From Streptomyces sp. NBC_01241 (GTDB lineage: Bacteria > Actinomycetota > Actinomycetes > Streptomycetales > Streptomycetaceae): DNA of 64,000 nt. The stretch is from the NCBI RefSeq assembly GCF_041435435.1, contig NZ_CP108494.1, forward strand, positions 3,444,501 through 3,508,500, read 5' to 3'. Position numbers and translations under genes: made by a program. The notes under the pieces are model-generated. The model made no database searches and was not told the origin of the DNA. It was given only the letters and a program-made list of their open reading frames with translations. Below, piece after piece: positions 41,046 to 49,931 of this stretch; positions within the stretch are counted from its first letter, which is position 1, and the number at the start of each line of letters is the position of its first letter.

Positions 41046-43785
41046 GGGTCAGGGTGTCGGTCGTCGACGCGGCGACGGCGTTGGTCCCGAAAGCCCAGCC
41101 GAGCAGTTCGCCGTTGACCCACTTGTCGGTCTGATCGGTGTAATGCGCGCTGAACGCGTGCCCGGAGGCGCCGGTGAGGTTGATCCAGCGGGACTTGTCC
41201 CAGTCCCCCACGTTGACCACCATCCGCATGGACGGCACCCAGACGACGTCGTAGCCGCCCGCCGCGTTCCAGCCGGTGGCGTTCACCGCGGCCTCGCCGC
41301 CGCCGAGGTTCCACGGGCCGCGGTTGAGGGCCCGCTGGAGCAGACCGGGGCCCTCGGTGCCGAGGGTCTGGTTCTTCAGGGTCAGCCGGTGCAGACGGCC
41401 CCAGTTCCAGGTGGTGATGTCCTTGCCGAGCTTGGCGGTCAGCTCCCAGCGGGCGTCTTCCATGGCTCGGGCGAAGAGCTGGTCGCGGTTCTCGGTCACC
41501 TCGGCGCGGCCGCGCTCCGGCGACTTCCACCAGTCGCTCTTCGTGTCCTTCATCAGCCGCTCGACGACCTGGTACCAGCGGTCGCCGCCGTCCGGCTGTG
41601 CCGTGTCCGCGTCGCGCCGGCCGCACTCGCGCACCAGCTTGCCCTGCTCGTCGACCGGGCCCGAGTTGTCGGCCCGCGGCACGTACAGGCACTCGCCCTC
41701 GACCCGCAGCTCCTTGGGCAGCTTGTCGCCGAAGGCCAGCTTCAGGATGTTGCGCCAGACCGCGTTGAAGTACGCGGCGGCGGCCGAGTCGGGCTCCTGG
41801 GTGTAGTCCCAGCCCTCCAGCAGCTTCTGCGCCTCGCGGACACTCTTGTCCGAGATGTTGATCTTCATCAGCTCGGGCACCAGCAGCGCGGCGATCTCGC
41901 TGGTGTTGTCCATCTGCATCTTCTGCATGTCTTCGGTCGAGATCTTCCCGCCGCCCTTGATCTTCGACTCGATGAGGTCGTTGATCCGCTGGCTGCGGGA
42001 GCCGTAACCCCAGTCCTTGGTGAGCATGGGGGCGTACGTGGTCTCGTCGATGACGGCCTGGTTGGCGGTGACGATGTAGCCGCGCTTCGGGTCGTACTCG
42101 TAGGGCAGCTCGTCGAACGGGACCGGGTCCTTCTTCCAGCCGTACTCCGAGGACCAGCCGGGGCTGGGCATCGTGCCGTCGCCCTGGAGGCGGACCGGGA
42201 TCTTTCCGGGCGCCTGGTAGCCGATGTGGCCCTTGGTGTCGGCGTAGATGAGGTTCTGCGAGGGAACCTCGAAGTGCGCGGCCGCCTTGCGGAAGGACGG
42301 GAAGTCCTTGGCCCGGTTGAGCTCGAAGACGGCGTCCATGGAGTGGCCGGCGTCCAGCGCCGTCCACTTCAGGGCGACCGCGTAACCCTCGGCCCGGTCG
42401 GGGGCCGCGTTGGCTACGGGGGCCTTCTGGCCGACCTTCTCCAGTTCGCTGCTGCGGTCGGAGACCAGCGGACCGTTGTTGGTCTCGCGGACGGTGATGT
42501 GCCGGCTCTTGCCGCCCGCGACCTTGATGGTCTCCTCGCGGACGGTGAAGGGCTCGACCTTGCCGTCGTACAGGTAGCCGTCGCCGGAGACCTTCTCCAG
42601 GAAGATGTCGGTGACGTCCGCGCCAAGGTTGGTGAAGCCCCAGGCGATGTCCTGGTTGTGGCCGATTATCACGCCCGGCATGCCGGAGAAGGTGTAGCCG
42701 GCGGTGTCGTACTGGCACTTCGCCGAGATCTGGCGGCAGTGCAGCCCCATCTGGTACCAGAGCGAGGGCAACTGCGGCGCCAGGTGCGGGTCGTTGGCGA
42801 GCAGCGGATTGCCGGTCGTCGTGTACTTGCCGGAGACCACCCAGGAGTTGGACCCGATGCCGGTCCCGTTCGGGCCGAGGAGCGCCGGGATCTGGTCGAG
42901 GGTGTCGGAGAGCGAGGAGAGCTGGGTGTTCAGGCCCTCGGTGGCGCCCGCCGCGGTGTTCGAGCCGAGGCTCGTCGACGGTGTCGCGTCCGGGTCGAAC
43001 TTCCCGGTGACCGGGGAGATCGCGCCCCCGTCGACGATCGGCTTGTGCTTGTCGTACGGGTAGGCCGGGTACAGGTCCTCGATCTGCTTCGCGTCGAGCC
43101 TGCTGGTCATCAGCGAGCGGTCGATCTCGTCCTGCATGTTGCCGCGCAGGTCCCAGGCCATGGCCTTGAGCCAGGCGACGGAGTCGACCGGGGTCCACTC
43201 GGCCGGTTTGTAGTCGTTGGTGAAGCCGAGGGCGGCGTACTCGACGGAGATGTCCTTGCCGTCGCGCCCCTTCAGGTAGGCGTTGACGCCGTCCGCGTAC
43301 GCCTGGAGGTTCTTCTTGGTGTCCGGGGACAGGACCTTGTCGTACTCCTCCTGCGCGACCTTGTGCCAGCCGAGCGTGCGCAGGAAGGAGTCCGTCTCGA
43401 CCTGGCCGGAACCGAACATCTCGGAGAGCCGGCCCGCCGTCATGTGGCGGCGGACGTCCATCTCCCAGAAGCGGTCCTGCGCCTGCACGAAGCCCTGGGC
43501 GCGGAAGAGATCGGTGTCGGAGTCCGCGTACACCTGCGGGATTCCGTAGGAGTCGCGCTTGACGTCGACGTTGCCGTCGAGGCCGTCGAGCTTCAGCGAC
43601 CCGGTCGTCTGCGGGTACGAGGCCCGCACGGTCGATACGGACCAGAACGCGCCGTACCCGATACCCGCGACAAGCGCCAGCACCAGAACGATCACGATCA
43701 GGCGGGCACGTCGCCCCTTCTTCCTGCCGGTCTTCCCACCGGCGGAACCGGTGGTGCCGGAAGAGGCAGTTGTGTTGGCGGGCAT
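41035..43785 (-). CDS. penicillin acylase-family Ntn hydrolase, membrane-anchored
   Basis: This 916-residue protein has a low-complexity start, a basic stretch (KKGRRARL) and one membrane helix (about residues 28-48), so it is anchored with the enzyme outside. The precursor is expected to cut itself before Ser312 (GIGSNSWVVSG); S-N-x-W is the N-terminal nucleophile block of the beta subunit. GNPLLANDPHL and PGVIIGHNQDIAWGFTNLGA are also conserved. Substrates in this family include amides such as penicillins, acyl-homoserine lactones and acyl-lipopeptides. ATG 43785 has GAAGGAC upstream. Confidence 0.92.
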   Translation of the reverse strand: MPANTTASSGTTGSAGGKTGRKKGRRARLIVIVLVLALVAGIGYGAFWSVSTVRASYPQTTGSLKLDGLDGNVDVKRDSYGIPQVYADSDTDLFRAQGFVQAQDRFWEMDVRRHMTAGRLSEMFGSGQVETDSFLRTLGWHKVAQEEYDKVLSPDTKKNLQAYADGVNAYLKGRDGKDISVEYAALGFTNDYKPAEWTPVDSVAWLKAMAWDLRGNMQDEIDRSLMTSRLDAKQIEDLYPAYPYDKHKPIVDGGAISPVTGKFDPDATPSTSLGSNTAAGATEGLNTQLSSLSDTLDQIPALLGPNGTGIGSNSWVVSGKYTTTGNPLLANDPHLAPQLPSLWYQMGLHCRQISAKCQYDTAGYTFSGMPGVIIGHNQDIAWGFTNLGADVTDIFLEKVSGDGYLYDGKVEPFTVREETIKVAGGKSRHITVRETNNGPLVSDRSSELEKVGQKAPVANAAPDRAEGYAVALKWTALDAGHSMDAVFELNRAKDFPSFRKAAAHFEVPSQNLIYADTKGHIGYQAPGKIPVRLQGDGTMPSPGWSSEYGWKKDPVPFDELPYEYDPKRGYIVTANQAVIDETTYAPMLTKDWGYGSRSQRINDLIESKIKGGGKISTEDMQKMQMDNTSEIAALLVPELMKINISDKSVREAQKLLEGWDYTQEPDSAAAAYFNAVWRNILKLAFGDKLPKELRVEGECLYVPRADNSGPVDEQGKLVRECGRRDADTAQPDGGDRWYQVVERLMKDTKSDWWKSPERGRAEVTENRDQLFARAMEDARWELTAKLGKDITTWNWGRLHRLTLKNQTLGTEGPGLLQRALNRGPWNLGGGEAAVNATGWNAAGGYDVVWVPSMRMVVNVGDWDKSRWINLTGASGHAFSAHYTDQTDKWVNGELLGWAFGTNAVAASTTDTLTLKP

Positions 43786-43947
43786 CGCTGTCCTTCGAGG
43801 GGCAGGTGGTCCTGGGAGTGCAGGAGCAACCATAGGCGCAGCACCGGGGTGGCTCTGACGCGGCATAGGAATGGTTCGAATTCCATAGCGCTCGCACGAA
43901 CGCTCGAACGCGTCAAGAAAGCGTTAAAGATTAGGTAAGGTAACGAA

Positions 43948-45612
43948 GTGTCGGCGGGGAACAGCCGATGCCGAAGGTCGATTCGGCAGGCGTACGCAGG
44001 GAAGGAACGGCCACTGACTGTCCACGCGCTCAACGAACTCCTGCTCGTCTGCTCACTCGTCCTGCTCGTCGCGGTGGCGGCGGTCCGCATCTCGTCCCGC
44101 AGCGGGCTCCCCAGCCTGCTCCTGTACCTGGGCATCGGGATCGCCATAGGGCAGGACGGCATCTTCGACGTCACGTTCAACAACGCCGAACTGACCCAGG
44201 TGATCGGCTACGCCGCACTGGTCGTGATCCTCGCCGAGGGCGGCCTGGGCACGAAGTGGAAAGAGATCAAGCCCGCGCTGCCGGCCGCGGCGATGCTCTC
44301 GATCGTCGGCGTCGCGGTGAGTGTCGGCGTCACCGCGGCCGGAGCCCATTACCTGGTCGGCCTGGACTGGCGGCAGTCACTGATCATCGGCGCGGTCGTC
44401 TCGTCGACGGACGCCGCCGCGGTCTTCTCCGTCCTGCGCAAGGTGCCGCTGCCCGCCCGCATCACGGGTGTACTGGAGGCCGAGTCCGGCTTCAACGACG
44501 CCCCTGTGGTGATCCTGGTGGTGGCCTTCTCGGCCAAGGGATCGGTGGACAGCTGGTACGTACTGGTCGGCGAGATAGCCCTGGAACTCGCGATCGGCGC
44601 GGCCGTCGGTCTCGCCGTCGGCTGGCTCGGCTCGTTCGGACTGCGCCATGTCGCGTTGCCCGCGTCCGGCCTGTACCCGATCGCCGTGATGGCGATCGCG
44701 GTGTCCGCGTACGCGGCGGGCGCCATGGCCCATGGCAGTGGCTTCCTCGCCGTCTACCTGGCCGCGGTGATCCTCGGCAACGCCAAGCTGCCGCACTGGC
44801 CCGCCACCCGCGGATTCGCCGACGGGCTCGGCTGGCTGGCCCAGATCGGCATGTTCGTGCTGCTCGGACTTCTGGTCACGCCGCACGATCTGTACGCCGA
44901 CTTCTGGCCCGCGGTCATCGTGGGACTGGTCCTGACCGTGGTCGCACGGCCGCTGGAGGTCTTCATCTCGCTGGCGCCGTTCCGGCTGCCGTGGCAGGAG
45001 AAGGCGCTCATGTCCTGGGCGGGGCTGCGCGGCGCCGTACCCATCATCCTGGCGACCATTCCGATGGTGTCCGGGATCGAGGGCTCCACCCGGGTCTTCA
45101 ACATCGTCTTCGTGCTCGTCGTCGTCTACACCGTCATCCAGGGACCGACCCTGCCCTGGCTGGCGAAGGCCCTGAAGATCGCCGAGGATCCGGCCGAGGC
45201 CTCCGACCTGGGCATCGAATCGGCGCCGCTGGAGCGGTTGCGCGGCCATCTGCTGTCGGTGGCGATCCCCGGGAAGTCAAAGATGCACGGCGTGGAGGTC
45301 GGGGAGCTGCGGTTGCCCGCCGGAGCCGCGGTCACGCTGGTCGTACGGGACGGGAAGAGCTTCGTACCGGCGCCGTCGACCGCACTGCGGCACGGCGACG
45401 AACTGCTGGTGGTCACCACCGACCCGGTGCGCGACGCCGCGGAGGAGCGGCTGCGCGCGGTCGGCGAGGGCGGCAAGCTCGCGGGCTGGCTGGGGACGAC
45501 CGGCACGGGCGGCGAAAGCCTCGCCGGAAATCATGTGGCACAGGATGTGGCGCACGCGCTGAAGACCGTGACGAAGCGCGGGAAGACCGACGGACCGAAA
45601 GCGCACCGGTGA
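43948..45612 (+). CDS. potassium/proton antiporter with TrkA-C domain (CvrA/NhaP2-like)
   Basis: Up to 554 residues. About twelve membrane helices form a CPA1-type exchanger, with the charged helix block AVVSSTDAAAVFSVLR and GVLEAESGFNDAPVVILVVA (ion-binding Asp residues) and LMSWAGLRGAVPIILATIP. After residue 415 a cytoplasmic TrkA-C/RCK_C domain (EVGELRLPAGAAVTLVVRDG) may sense nucleotide or ions. The start is uncertain. GTG 43948 is called, but a CTG at 44014 has a much stronger site (GGAAGGA, 8 bp) and removes 22 non-conserved residues. Confidence 0.92.
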   Translation: MSAGNSRCRRSIRQAYAGKERPLTVHALNELLLVCSLVLLVAVAAVRISSRSGLPSLLLYLGIGIAIGQDGIFDVTFNNAELTQVIGYAALVVILAEGGLGTKWKEIKPALPAAAMLSIVGVAVSVGVTAAGAHYLVGLDWRQSLIIGAVVSSTDAAAVFSVLRKVPLPARITGVLEAESGFNDAPVVILVVAFSAKGSVDSWYVLVGEIALELAIGAAVGLAVGWLGSFGLRHVALPASGLYPIAVMAIAVSAYAAGAMAHGSGFLAVYLAAVILGNAKLPHWPATRGFADGLGWLAQIGMFVLLGLLVTPHDLYADFWPAVIVGLVLTVVARPLEVFISLAPFRLPWQEKALMSWAGLRGAVPIILATIPMVSGIEGSTRVFNIVFVLVVVYTVIQGPTLPWLAKALKIAEDPAEASDLGIESAPLERLRGHLLSVAIPGKSKMHGVEVGELRLPAGAAVTLVVRDGKSFVPAPSTALRHGDELLVVTTDPVRDAAEERLRAVGEGGKLAGWLGTTGTGGESLAGNHVAQDVAHALKTVTKRGKTDGPKAHR

Positions 45613-45663
45613 GATTCCTGCGTCACCTGAGACTCCTGCGTCCTGTGATGCTCCTACGTCACC
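45610..45663. repeat. 18-bp tandem repeat, three imperfect units
   Basis: TGAGATTCCTGCGTCACC, TGAGACTCCTGCGTCCTG and TGATGCTCCTACGTCACC follow one another directly after the antiporter gene; the first unit includes its stop codon. Confidence 0.75.
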
Positions 45664-45703
45664 GGGGGTGAAGGTGGCCGCGGGTCAAGGGCCCATGTGC
45701 TGC

Positions 45704-45748
45704 CGATCCGAGGCGGGGCGATCCGAGGCGGGGCGATCCGAGGCGGGG
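45704..45748. repeat. 15-bp perfect tandem repeat, three units
   Basis: CGATCCGAGGCGGGG is repeated three times without a mismatch in the antiporter-MFS gap. Confidence 0.95.
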
Positions 45749-45894
45749 GCGGAGGCCCACTGCACAATCAGAGGTGTGCGGGGGCGTCCGCCTGTATCAT
45801 CAAGGAGGCCTGTTCGGCCCTTACTACGGACGGGGCCGGTCGGCCCGACGGCCAACCCGAACACCCCCACGCGAACGCTCCACACAAACACCCC

Positions 45895-45933
45895 ACTCGA
45901 ACGACCAACTCGAACGACCAACTCGAACGACCA
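45895..45933. repeat. 13-bp perfect tandem repeat, three units
   Basis: ACTCGAACGACCA is repeated three times without a mismatch. The unit is not a multiple of three, which argues against a protein-coding origin. Confidence 0.95.
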
Positions 45934-46121
45934 ACTCTGCCTGATGCAGAGCTGGCGCGACCGTATGGCGGTCGTGGCGTCCTCCGCCTCTGCTGAGCGC
46001 CCGGCATCTACCGCAGTTCCGCGCGAAGAGGACAGCTCTCGGCAGCACCCGTACGTGCCCGCACCACCCGTGCCGGCCGGCTCCGGGAGCTCTGCCACCA
46101 GGCGGCAGAAAGGCATGGACC

Positions 46122-47408
46122 GTGGCATCCACGGTCTCCGACCGCCCCGGTTACGGGCAGTTGCTGCGCACCCCCGGTGCGTGGACGTTTCTCCTTCCGG
46201 GCTTCGCCGCACGGCAGCCCTTCGCGATGCTGACGATCGGCATCGTGCTCCTGGTTCAGCACACCACCGGCTCGTACGGCAGCGCGGGCTCCGTCGCCGC
46301 CATGACCGGTGTCTCCATGGCCCTGTTCGCGCCGCAGACCGGTAAGCTCGCCGACCGTTTCGGCCAACGCGCCGTGCTGCTGCCCGGTGTCCTGGTGCAC
46401 GCGGCGTCCGTGTCGGCACTGACGGCGCTCGCGCTGGCGGACGCGCCCCTGTGGGCGCTGTTCGCGGCTGCCGTGCCGACCGGTGCGTCGGTTCCGCAGG
46501 TCGGGCCGATGGTCCGGGCCCGCTGGGCGGCCCTGCTGGGCGCGGCACCGGGCCGCGAGGCTTCACCGTTGCTGTCCACCGCGGCCGCGTTCGAATCGGT
46601 GACGGACGAGTTCACCTTCGTCATCGGCCCGGTGCTCGCCACCGCGCTGTGCACGGGGGTGCACCCGGCGGCAGGCCTGATCACGGAGGCCGGGCTGACC
46701 CTGGTCGGCGGACTGCTCTTCGCTGCGCAGCGCCGCACCCAGCCCGCGGTGCGCAACACCACGCCCGGCACCTCCCGGCGGCACGCGTCCGCACTGTCCG
46801 TACCGGGTGTCCGGGTGCTCGCGGTGGCCTTCCTGGGGATCGGCGCGGTCTTCGGCGGCATGCAGGTCTCGCTGACCGCCTTCGCCGAGGAGATCGGCCG
46901 ACCGGGGGCGAACGGCCTGCTGTACGGGGTCTTCGCGGCCGGCAACATGCTGGCCGGGATCGCCTGTGGTGCCATCGCCTGGAAGATCGGGCCGCGGCGG
47001 CGGCTGATCGTCGGGTACGCGGCGTTGACCCTGACCGCGTCCGGACTGTGGGCGGTGCACTCCGTGCCGCTGCTGGCCGGGCTCGGACTGCTGGTCGGGC
47101 TGTCCATCGCCCCGGCCCTGATCAGCGGCTACACGCTGGTGGAGGCGCTGGTTCCGGACTCCGCCCGGACCGAGGCGTTCACCTGGCTGACGGGCTCGAT
47201 CGCTCTCGGCCAGGCGGCCGCGGTGACGGTCGCCGGACGGCTCGCGGACGCCCACGGCGCGAGCACCGGTTTCGTCGTGCCACTGGTCGGGACCGTACTC
47301 GCACTGGTCGTACTCGTCGCGCTGCGTTCAAGGCTGGCACCGGCCCGCGCGACCGTCACGGCCGCGCGAGGTGCGGTTCGCCGCGATGCTGTCACGGCCG
47401 GAGAATGA
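46122..47408 (+). CDS. MFS transporter
   Basis: The 428-residue product has about twelve membrane helices. An MFS loop after helix 2 reads GKLADRFGQRAVLLPGVLVH, and a second-half equivalent is AIAWKIGPRRRLIVGYA. Residues FESVTDEFTFVIGPVLATAL carry charged positions within helix 5. The GTG start at 46122 has AAAGG upstream. This family resembles small-molecule efflux proteins common next to metabolic genes in Streptomyces; the substrate is unknown and there is no linked regulator. Confidence 0.9.
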   Translation: MASTVSDRPGYGQLLRTPGAWTFLLPGFAARQPFAMLTIGIVLLVQHTTGSYGSAGSVAAMTGVSMALFAPQTGKLADRFGQRAVLLPGVLVHAASVSALTALALADAPLWALFAAAVPTGASVPQVGPMVRARWAALLGAAPGREASPLLSTAAAFESVTDEFTFVIGPVLATALCTGVHPAAGLITEAGLTLVGGLLFAAQRRTQPAVRNTTPGTSRRHASALSVPGVRVLAVAFLGIGAVFGGMQVSLTAFAEEIGRPGANGLLYGVFAAGNMLAGIACGAIAWKIGPRRRLIVGYAALTLTASGLWAVHSVPLLAGLGLLVGLSIAPALISGYTLVEALVPDSARTEAFTWLTGSIALGQAAAVTVAGRLADAHGASTGFVVPLVGTVLALVVLVALRSRLAPARATVTAARGAVRRDAVTAGE

Positions 47409-47660
47409 CGATTCCTGTGCTCGAATCACTCGAATCCCATGGGACCCGCGGTAGCCGCTGGAACGACTGGAACCGCGGAGTCGGCGCAATGCGCCGGTGT
47501 GACTCATGCGGACTCCTGCGGGCTCGGGCGCCGCATGATGTGGCAGCCTTCTCACCCGGGCCGACGGCCCTCACGACGGCCGAACCCTGACCGCTGCCCA
47601 CCGGGCAGGTGACAGACGTTACTGCAAACAGCGGCCCGCAGCAGTTACCATGGACGACTG

Positions 47661-47687
47661 TTAGCACTCATCGAGTGAGAGTGCCAG
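47661..47687 (+). promoter_or_regulatory. CIRCE/HrcA-like operator
   Basis: TTAGCACTC (47661-47669), nine bases, then GAGTGCCAG (47679-47687). The known CIRCE element is TTAGCACTC-N9-GAGTGCTAA, so the left arm is identical and the right arm matches at seven of nine positions; CTGGCACTC/GAGTGCCAG forms are usual in actinomycetes. It ends 11 bp before the FmdB-like GTG and runs into its ribosome-binding site, so HrcA binding would block expression outside heat stress. Confidence 0.7.
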
Positions 47688-47698
47688 GAGGAAGACAA

Positions 47699-48076
47699 GT
47701 GCCGACCTATCAGTACCAGTGCACCGAATGCGGCGAGGGCCTCGAGGCGGTGCAGAAGTTCACCGATGATGCCCTGACCGTGTGCCCGAGTTGCGAAGGA
47801 CGCCTGAAGAAGGTGTTCTCGGCGGTCGGCATTGTCTTCAAGGGTTCCGGTTTCTACCGGAACGACAGCCGTGGCTCCTCGTCGAGCAGCGCGCCGGCGT
47901 CGTCCTCGGCGAAGGCGACCGGTTCCGATTCGTCGTCGACGGGGTCGGACGCGAAGTCGTCCGCCTCCTCCTCGGCTGCCGCGTCTTCGTCGTCGTCCTC
48001 TTCTTCGACTTCGACGTCTTCTTCTTCATCCTCTTCGTCCTCTTCGTCCTCGACGAGTGGTACGTCGGCCGCCTGA
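47699..48076 (+). CDS. FmdB-family zinc-ribbon protein with poly-serine tail
   Basis: This 125-residue protein starts at GTG 47699 after AGGAGGAAG. Residues 1-50 form the FmdB domain: PTYQYQCTECGEGLEAVQKF and CPSCEGRLKKVFSAVGIVFK, with two CxxC pairs for zinc. GSGFYRND ends the domain. From residue 60 the protein is almost only Ser with a few Ala, Thr and Lys, including runs of eight and twelve serines. The role is unknown; FmdB was named from formamidase operons and may be regulatory. A CIRCE-like operator precedes it, pointing to heat-shock control. Confidence 0.9.
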   Translation: MPTYQYQCTECGEGLEAVQKFTDDALTVCPSCEGRLKKVFSAVGIVFKGSGFYRNDSRGSSSSSAPASSSAKATGSDSSSTGSDAKSSASSSAAASSSSSSSSTSTSSSSSSSSSSSSTSGTSAA

Positions 48077-48092
48077 CCCGCACCGCGCTTCC

Positions 48093-48129
48093 CCGGGGAC
48101 CCCGCCGATCCGTTCGGCGGGGTCCCCGG
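48093..48129. terminator. 16-bp perfect hairpin
   Basis: A perfect stem (CCGGGGACCCCGCCGA and its complement) with a 5-nt loop, 17 bp past the FmdB stop, ends that transcript before the MTA phosphorylase gene. Confidence 0.85.
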
Positions 48130-48157
48130 CGTATTTCCGCGCCGCTACTGTGATCGC

Positions 48158-48991
48158 ATGGCGAATGCAGAGATCGGTGTCATCGGCGGCTCGGGCCTGT
48201 ACTCCTTCCTGGAGGACGTCACGGAGCTGCGTGTGGACACCCCGTACGGACAGCCGAGCGACTCCCTCTTCCTGGGCGAGGTCGGCGGCCGCCGGGTCGC
48301 CTTCCTTCCCCGCCACGGACGCGGGCACCATCTGCCGCCGCACCGCATCAACTACCGGGCCAACATGTGGGCGCTGCGTTCCGTCGGCGTACGACAGGTA
48401 CTCGGCCCGTGCGCGGTGGGCGGACTGCGTCCGGAGTACGGACCGGGCACGCTGCTCGTACCCGACCAGATGGTGGACCGCACCAAGGCTCGTACGCAGA
48501 CGTTCTACGACGGAGAGATCCGGGCCGATGGCGCGGAGCCGAATGTCCTGCATCTGGGCTTCGCCGACCCGTACTGCCCCGAGGGACGCAGGGCGGCGCT
48601 GACGGCGGCTCGCGCGAAGCGCTGGGAGCCGGTGGACGGCGGGACGCTGGTGGTCGTCGAGGGGCCGCGCTTCTCGACCCGGGCGGAGTCGCGCTGGCAT
48701 GCGGCGATGGGCTGGTCGGTGGTCGGGATGACGGGGCACCCGGAGGCAATCCTCGCCCGTGAACTGGGCCTCTGCTACACGACGATGACGCTGGTGACGG
48801 ACCTGGACGCCGGGGCGGAGGCCGGGGAGGGCGTCTCGCACGGCGATGTACTGAAGGTGTTCGCGGCCAATGTGGACCGGCTGCGCGCCGTGCTCTTCGG
48901 CGTGGTGGCCGCGCTGCCCGCCGAGGCGGACCGCGACTGCCCGTGCTCGCGTGCGCTGGACGGGCTGGAGACGGGGATCGAGCTTCCTTAG
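48158..48991 (+). CDS. mtnP: S-methyl-5'-thioadenosine phosphorylase
   Basis: This 277-residue enzyme begins EIGVIGGSGLYSFLEDVTEL, with phosphate-loop GGSGLY. It continues with LPRHGRGHHLPPHRINYRAN and VEGPRFSTRAESRWHAAMGW, and with GMTGHPEAILARELGLCYTT, the nucleoside phosphorylase signatures of the MTAP branch. It recycles MTA from polyamine and other SAM-dependent reactions to adenine and methylthioribose-1-phosphate. It is cytoplasmic, and length is normal for the family. No other methionine-salvage gene is adjacent. Confidence 0.94.
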   Translation: MANAEIGVIGGSGLYSFLEDVTELRVDTPYGQPSDSLFLGEVGGRRVAFLPRHGRGHHLPPHRINYRANMWALRSVGVRQVLGPCAVGGLRPEYGPGTLLVPDQMVDRTKARTQTFYDGEIRADGAEPNVLHLGFADPYCPEGRRAALTAARAKRWEPVDGGTLVVVEGPRFSTRAESRWHAAMGWSVVGMTGHPEAILARELGLCYTTMTLVTDLDAGAEAGEGVSHGDVLKVFAANVDRLRAVLFGVVAALPAEADRDCPCSRALDGLETGIELP

Positions 48992-49189
48992 CCGGGGCAG
49001 CCGGGACAGTCGGGGCGGCCAGGGCGGTCGGGACGGCCAGGGGCCGGGGGCCGGGGGCGACCAGGAGGTGGCCGGGTGACGGAGTTATCCACAACACCGG
49101 GGCTGTCCACAGGCTTCGGCGGGAAACTCGCGGACGGTGGATCGTGAGGGCTGTTCGTCCGAAACTCCTCACGCCAGGTGGTGCTGACC

Positions 49190-49837
49190 ATGTTCCCGTC
49201 GTCACAGACACCCCACTCCTCCCCGCCGTTCCGGCAGTCCCCGCCGTCCCCGCCGTTCCCGCCGTTCCCGTCACGCTCCGGGCGGTCCGCTCCGACGATG
49301 GCTCCAGGGCCTCCGGCATCTGCTCCCCCGCCGTGTGGCGTGCCCGCGTTCGAACCGTTGCGGGTGCGCGGAGGCGGTGGGCACCGATTGCGGCGGGCAC
49401 TGTGGCGGCAACGCCACACCATGGCCGCCGGACTGGCCCTGACTGCTGCGGCGCTGGCCGCGACGGGGCTGGGCGGGAGCGGCGGGGGCGGCGATTCCGG
49501 GCATGGTTCGGGTGCAGAGGCAGGGGGTGCGGCCCGGGCGGCGGCGGAGCGGGCGCGGGGGACGGCTCCGTTGGTGTCCGCACCGGTCCGGATCGCGGAT
49601 GCGGGGACGGTGCGGCTGTTACGGCCGGGCGACCGCGTCGATGTCATCGCCGCCGAGAGAACCGGATCCGACGCCCGGGTGCTGGCGAAGGGCGCGCGAG
49701 TGGTGGACGTACCGCAGGCCCCGGCCGAAGGTTCCGCGGAGGACGGTGCGTTGATCGTGCTGTCCGTACCGCGGGGCACGGCCGCATCGCTGGCCGGTGC
49801 CGGCATCTCCGCCAGGCTCGCGGTGACCCTGTGCTGA
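49190..49837 (+). CDS. RcpC/CpaB-like SAF-domain protein
   Basis: This protein of about 215 residues begins with a Pro/Ser-rich 60-residue stretch, then RLRRALWRQRHTMAAGLALT forming a basic stop and a membrane helix (about 75-98). An exported part contains APVRIADAGTVRLLRPGDRV, then DVIAAE and ARVLAKGARVVDVP, the SAF/RcpC pattern found in CpaB of Flp pilus systems. No other tad/flp genes are next to it, so it is an orphan. GTG 49178 is an alternative start. Confidence 0.75.
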   Translation: MFPSSQTPHSSPPFRQSPPSPPFPPFPSRSGRSAPTMAPGPPASAPPPCGVPAFEPLRVRGGGGHRLRRALWRQRHTMAAGLALTAAALAATGLGGSGGGGDSGHGSGAEAGGAARAAAERARGTAPLVSAPVRIADAGTVRLLRPGDRVDVIAAERTGSDARVLAKGARVVDVPQAPAEGSAEDGALIVLSVPRGTAASLAGAGISARLAVTLC

Positions 49838-49931
49838 TGCGTACTGAGGGACAGTCAGCATCAGGACCCTGCGGGGCTCGGTGCGCGGGAGGACCGACAG
49901 CAGCGTCGTCGGACCACCACGGAGCGGGGGC

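Larger units (their letters stand above)
45613..46121. other. gene-free gap with three kinds of tandem repeat
   Basis: Between the antiporter and the MFS gene no coding frame is supported. The gap holds an 18-bp repeat (three units), a 15-bp repeat (three units) and a 13-bp repeat (three units), plus the promoter region of the MFS gene. Confidence 0.6.

Noticed and set aside
40877-43897. 1006-codon minus-strand frame over the acylase gene
   Set aside because: Different frame of the same strand as the acylase, whose own frame has the S-N-x-W nucleophile and family blocks.
45704-45933. CRISPR array in the antiporter-MFS gap
   Set aside because: Repeats are directly adjacent without spacers and the three repeat types differ. 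No cas genes are near.
47782-48153. Hydrophobic frame (VVVLFFDFDVFFFILFVLFV) opposite register of the FmdB tail
   Set aside because: Out-of-frame reading of serine codons (TCG/TCT/TTC) that mimics a membrane helix; the FmdB frame has the start, the site and CxxC motifs.
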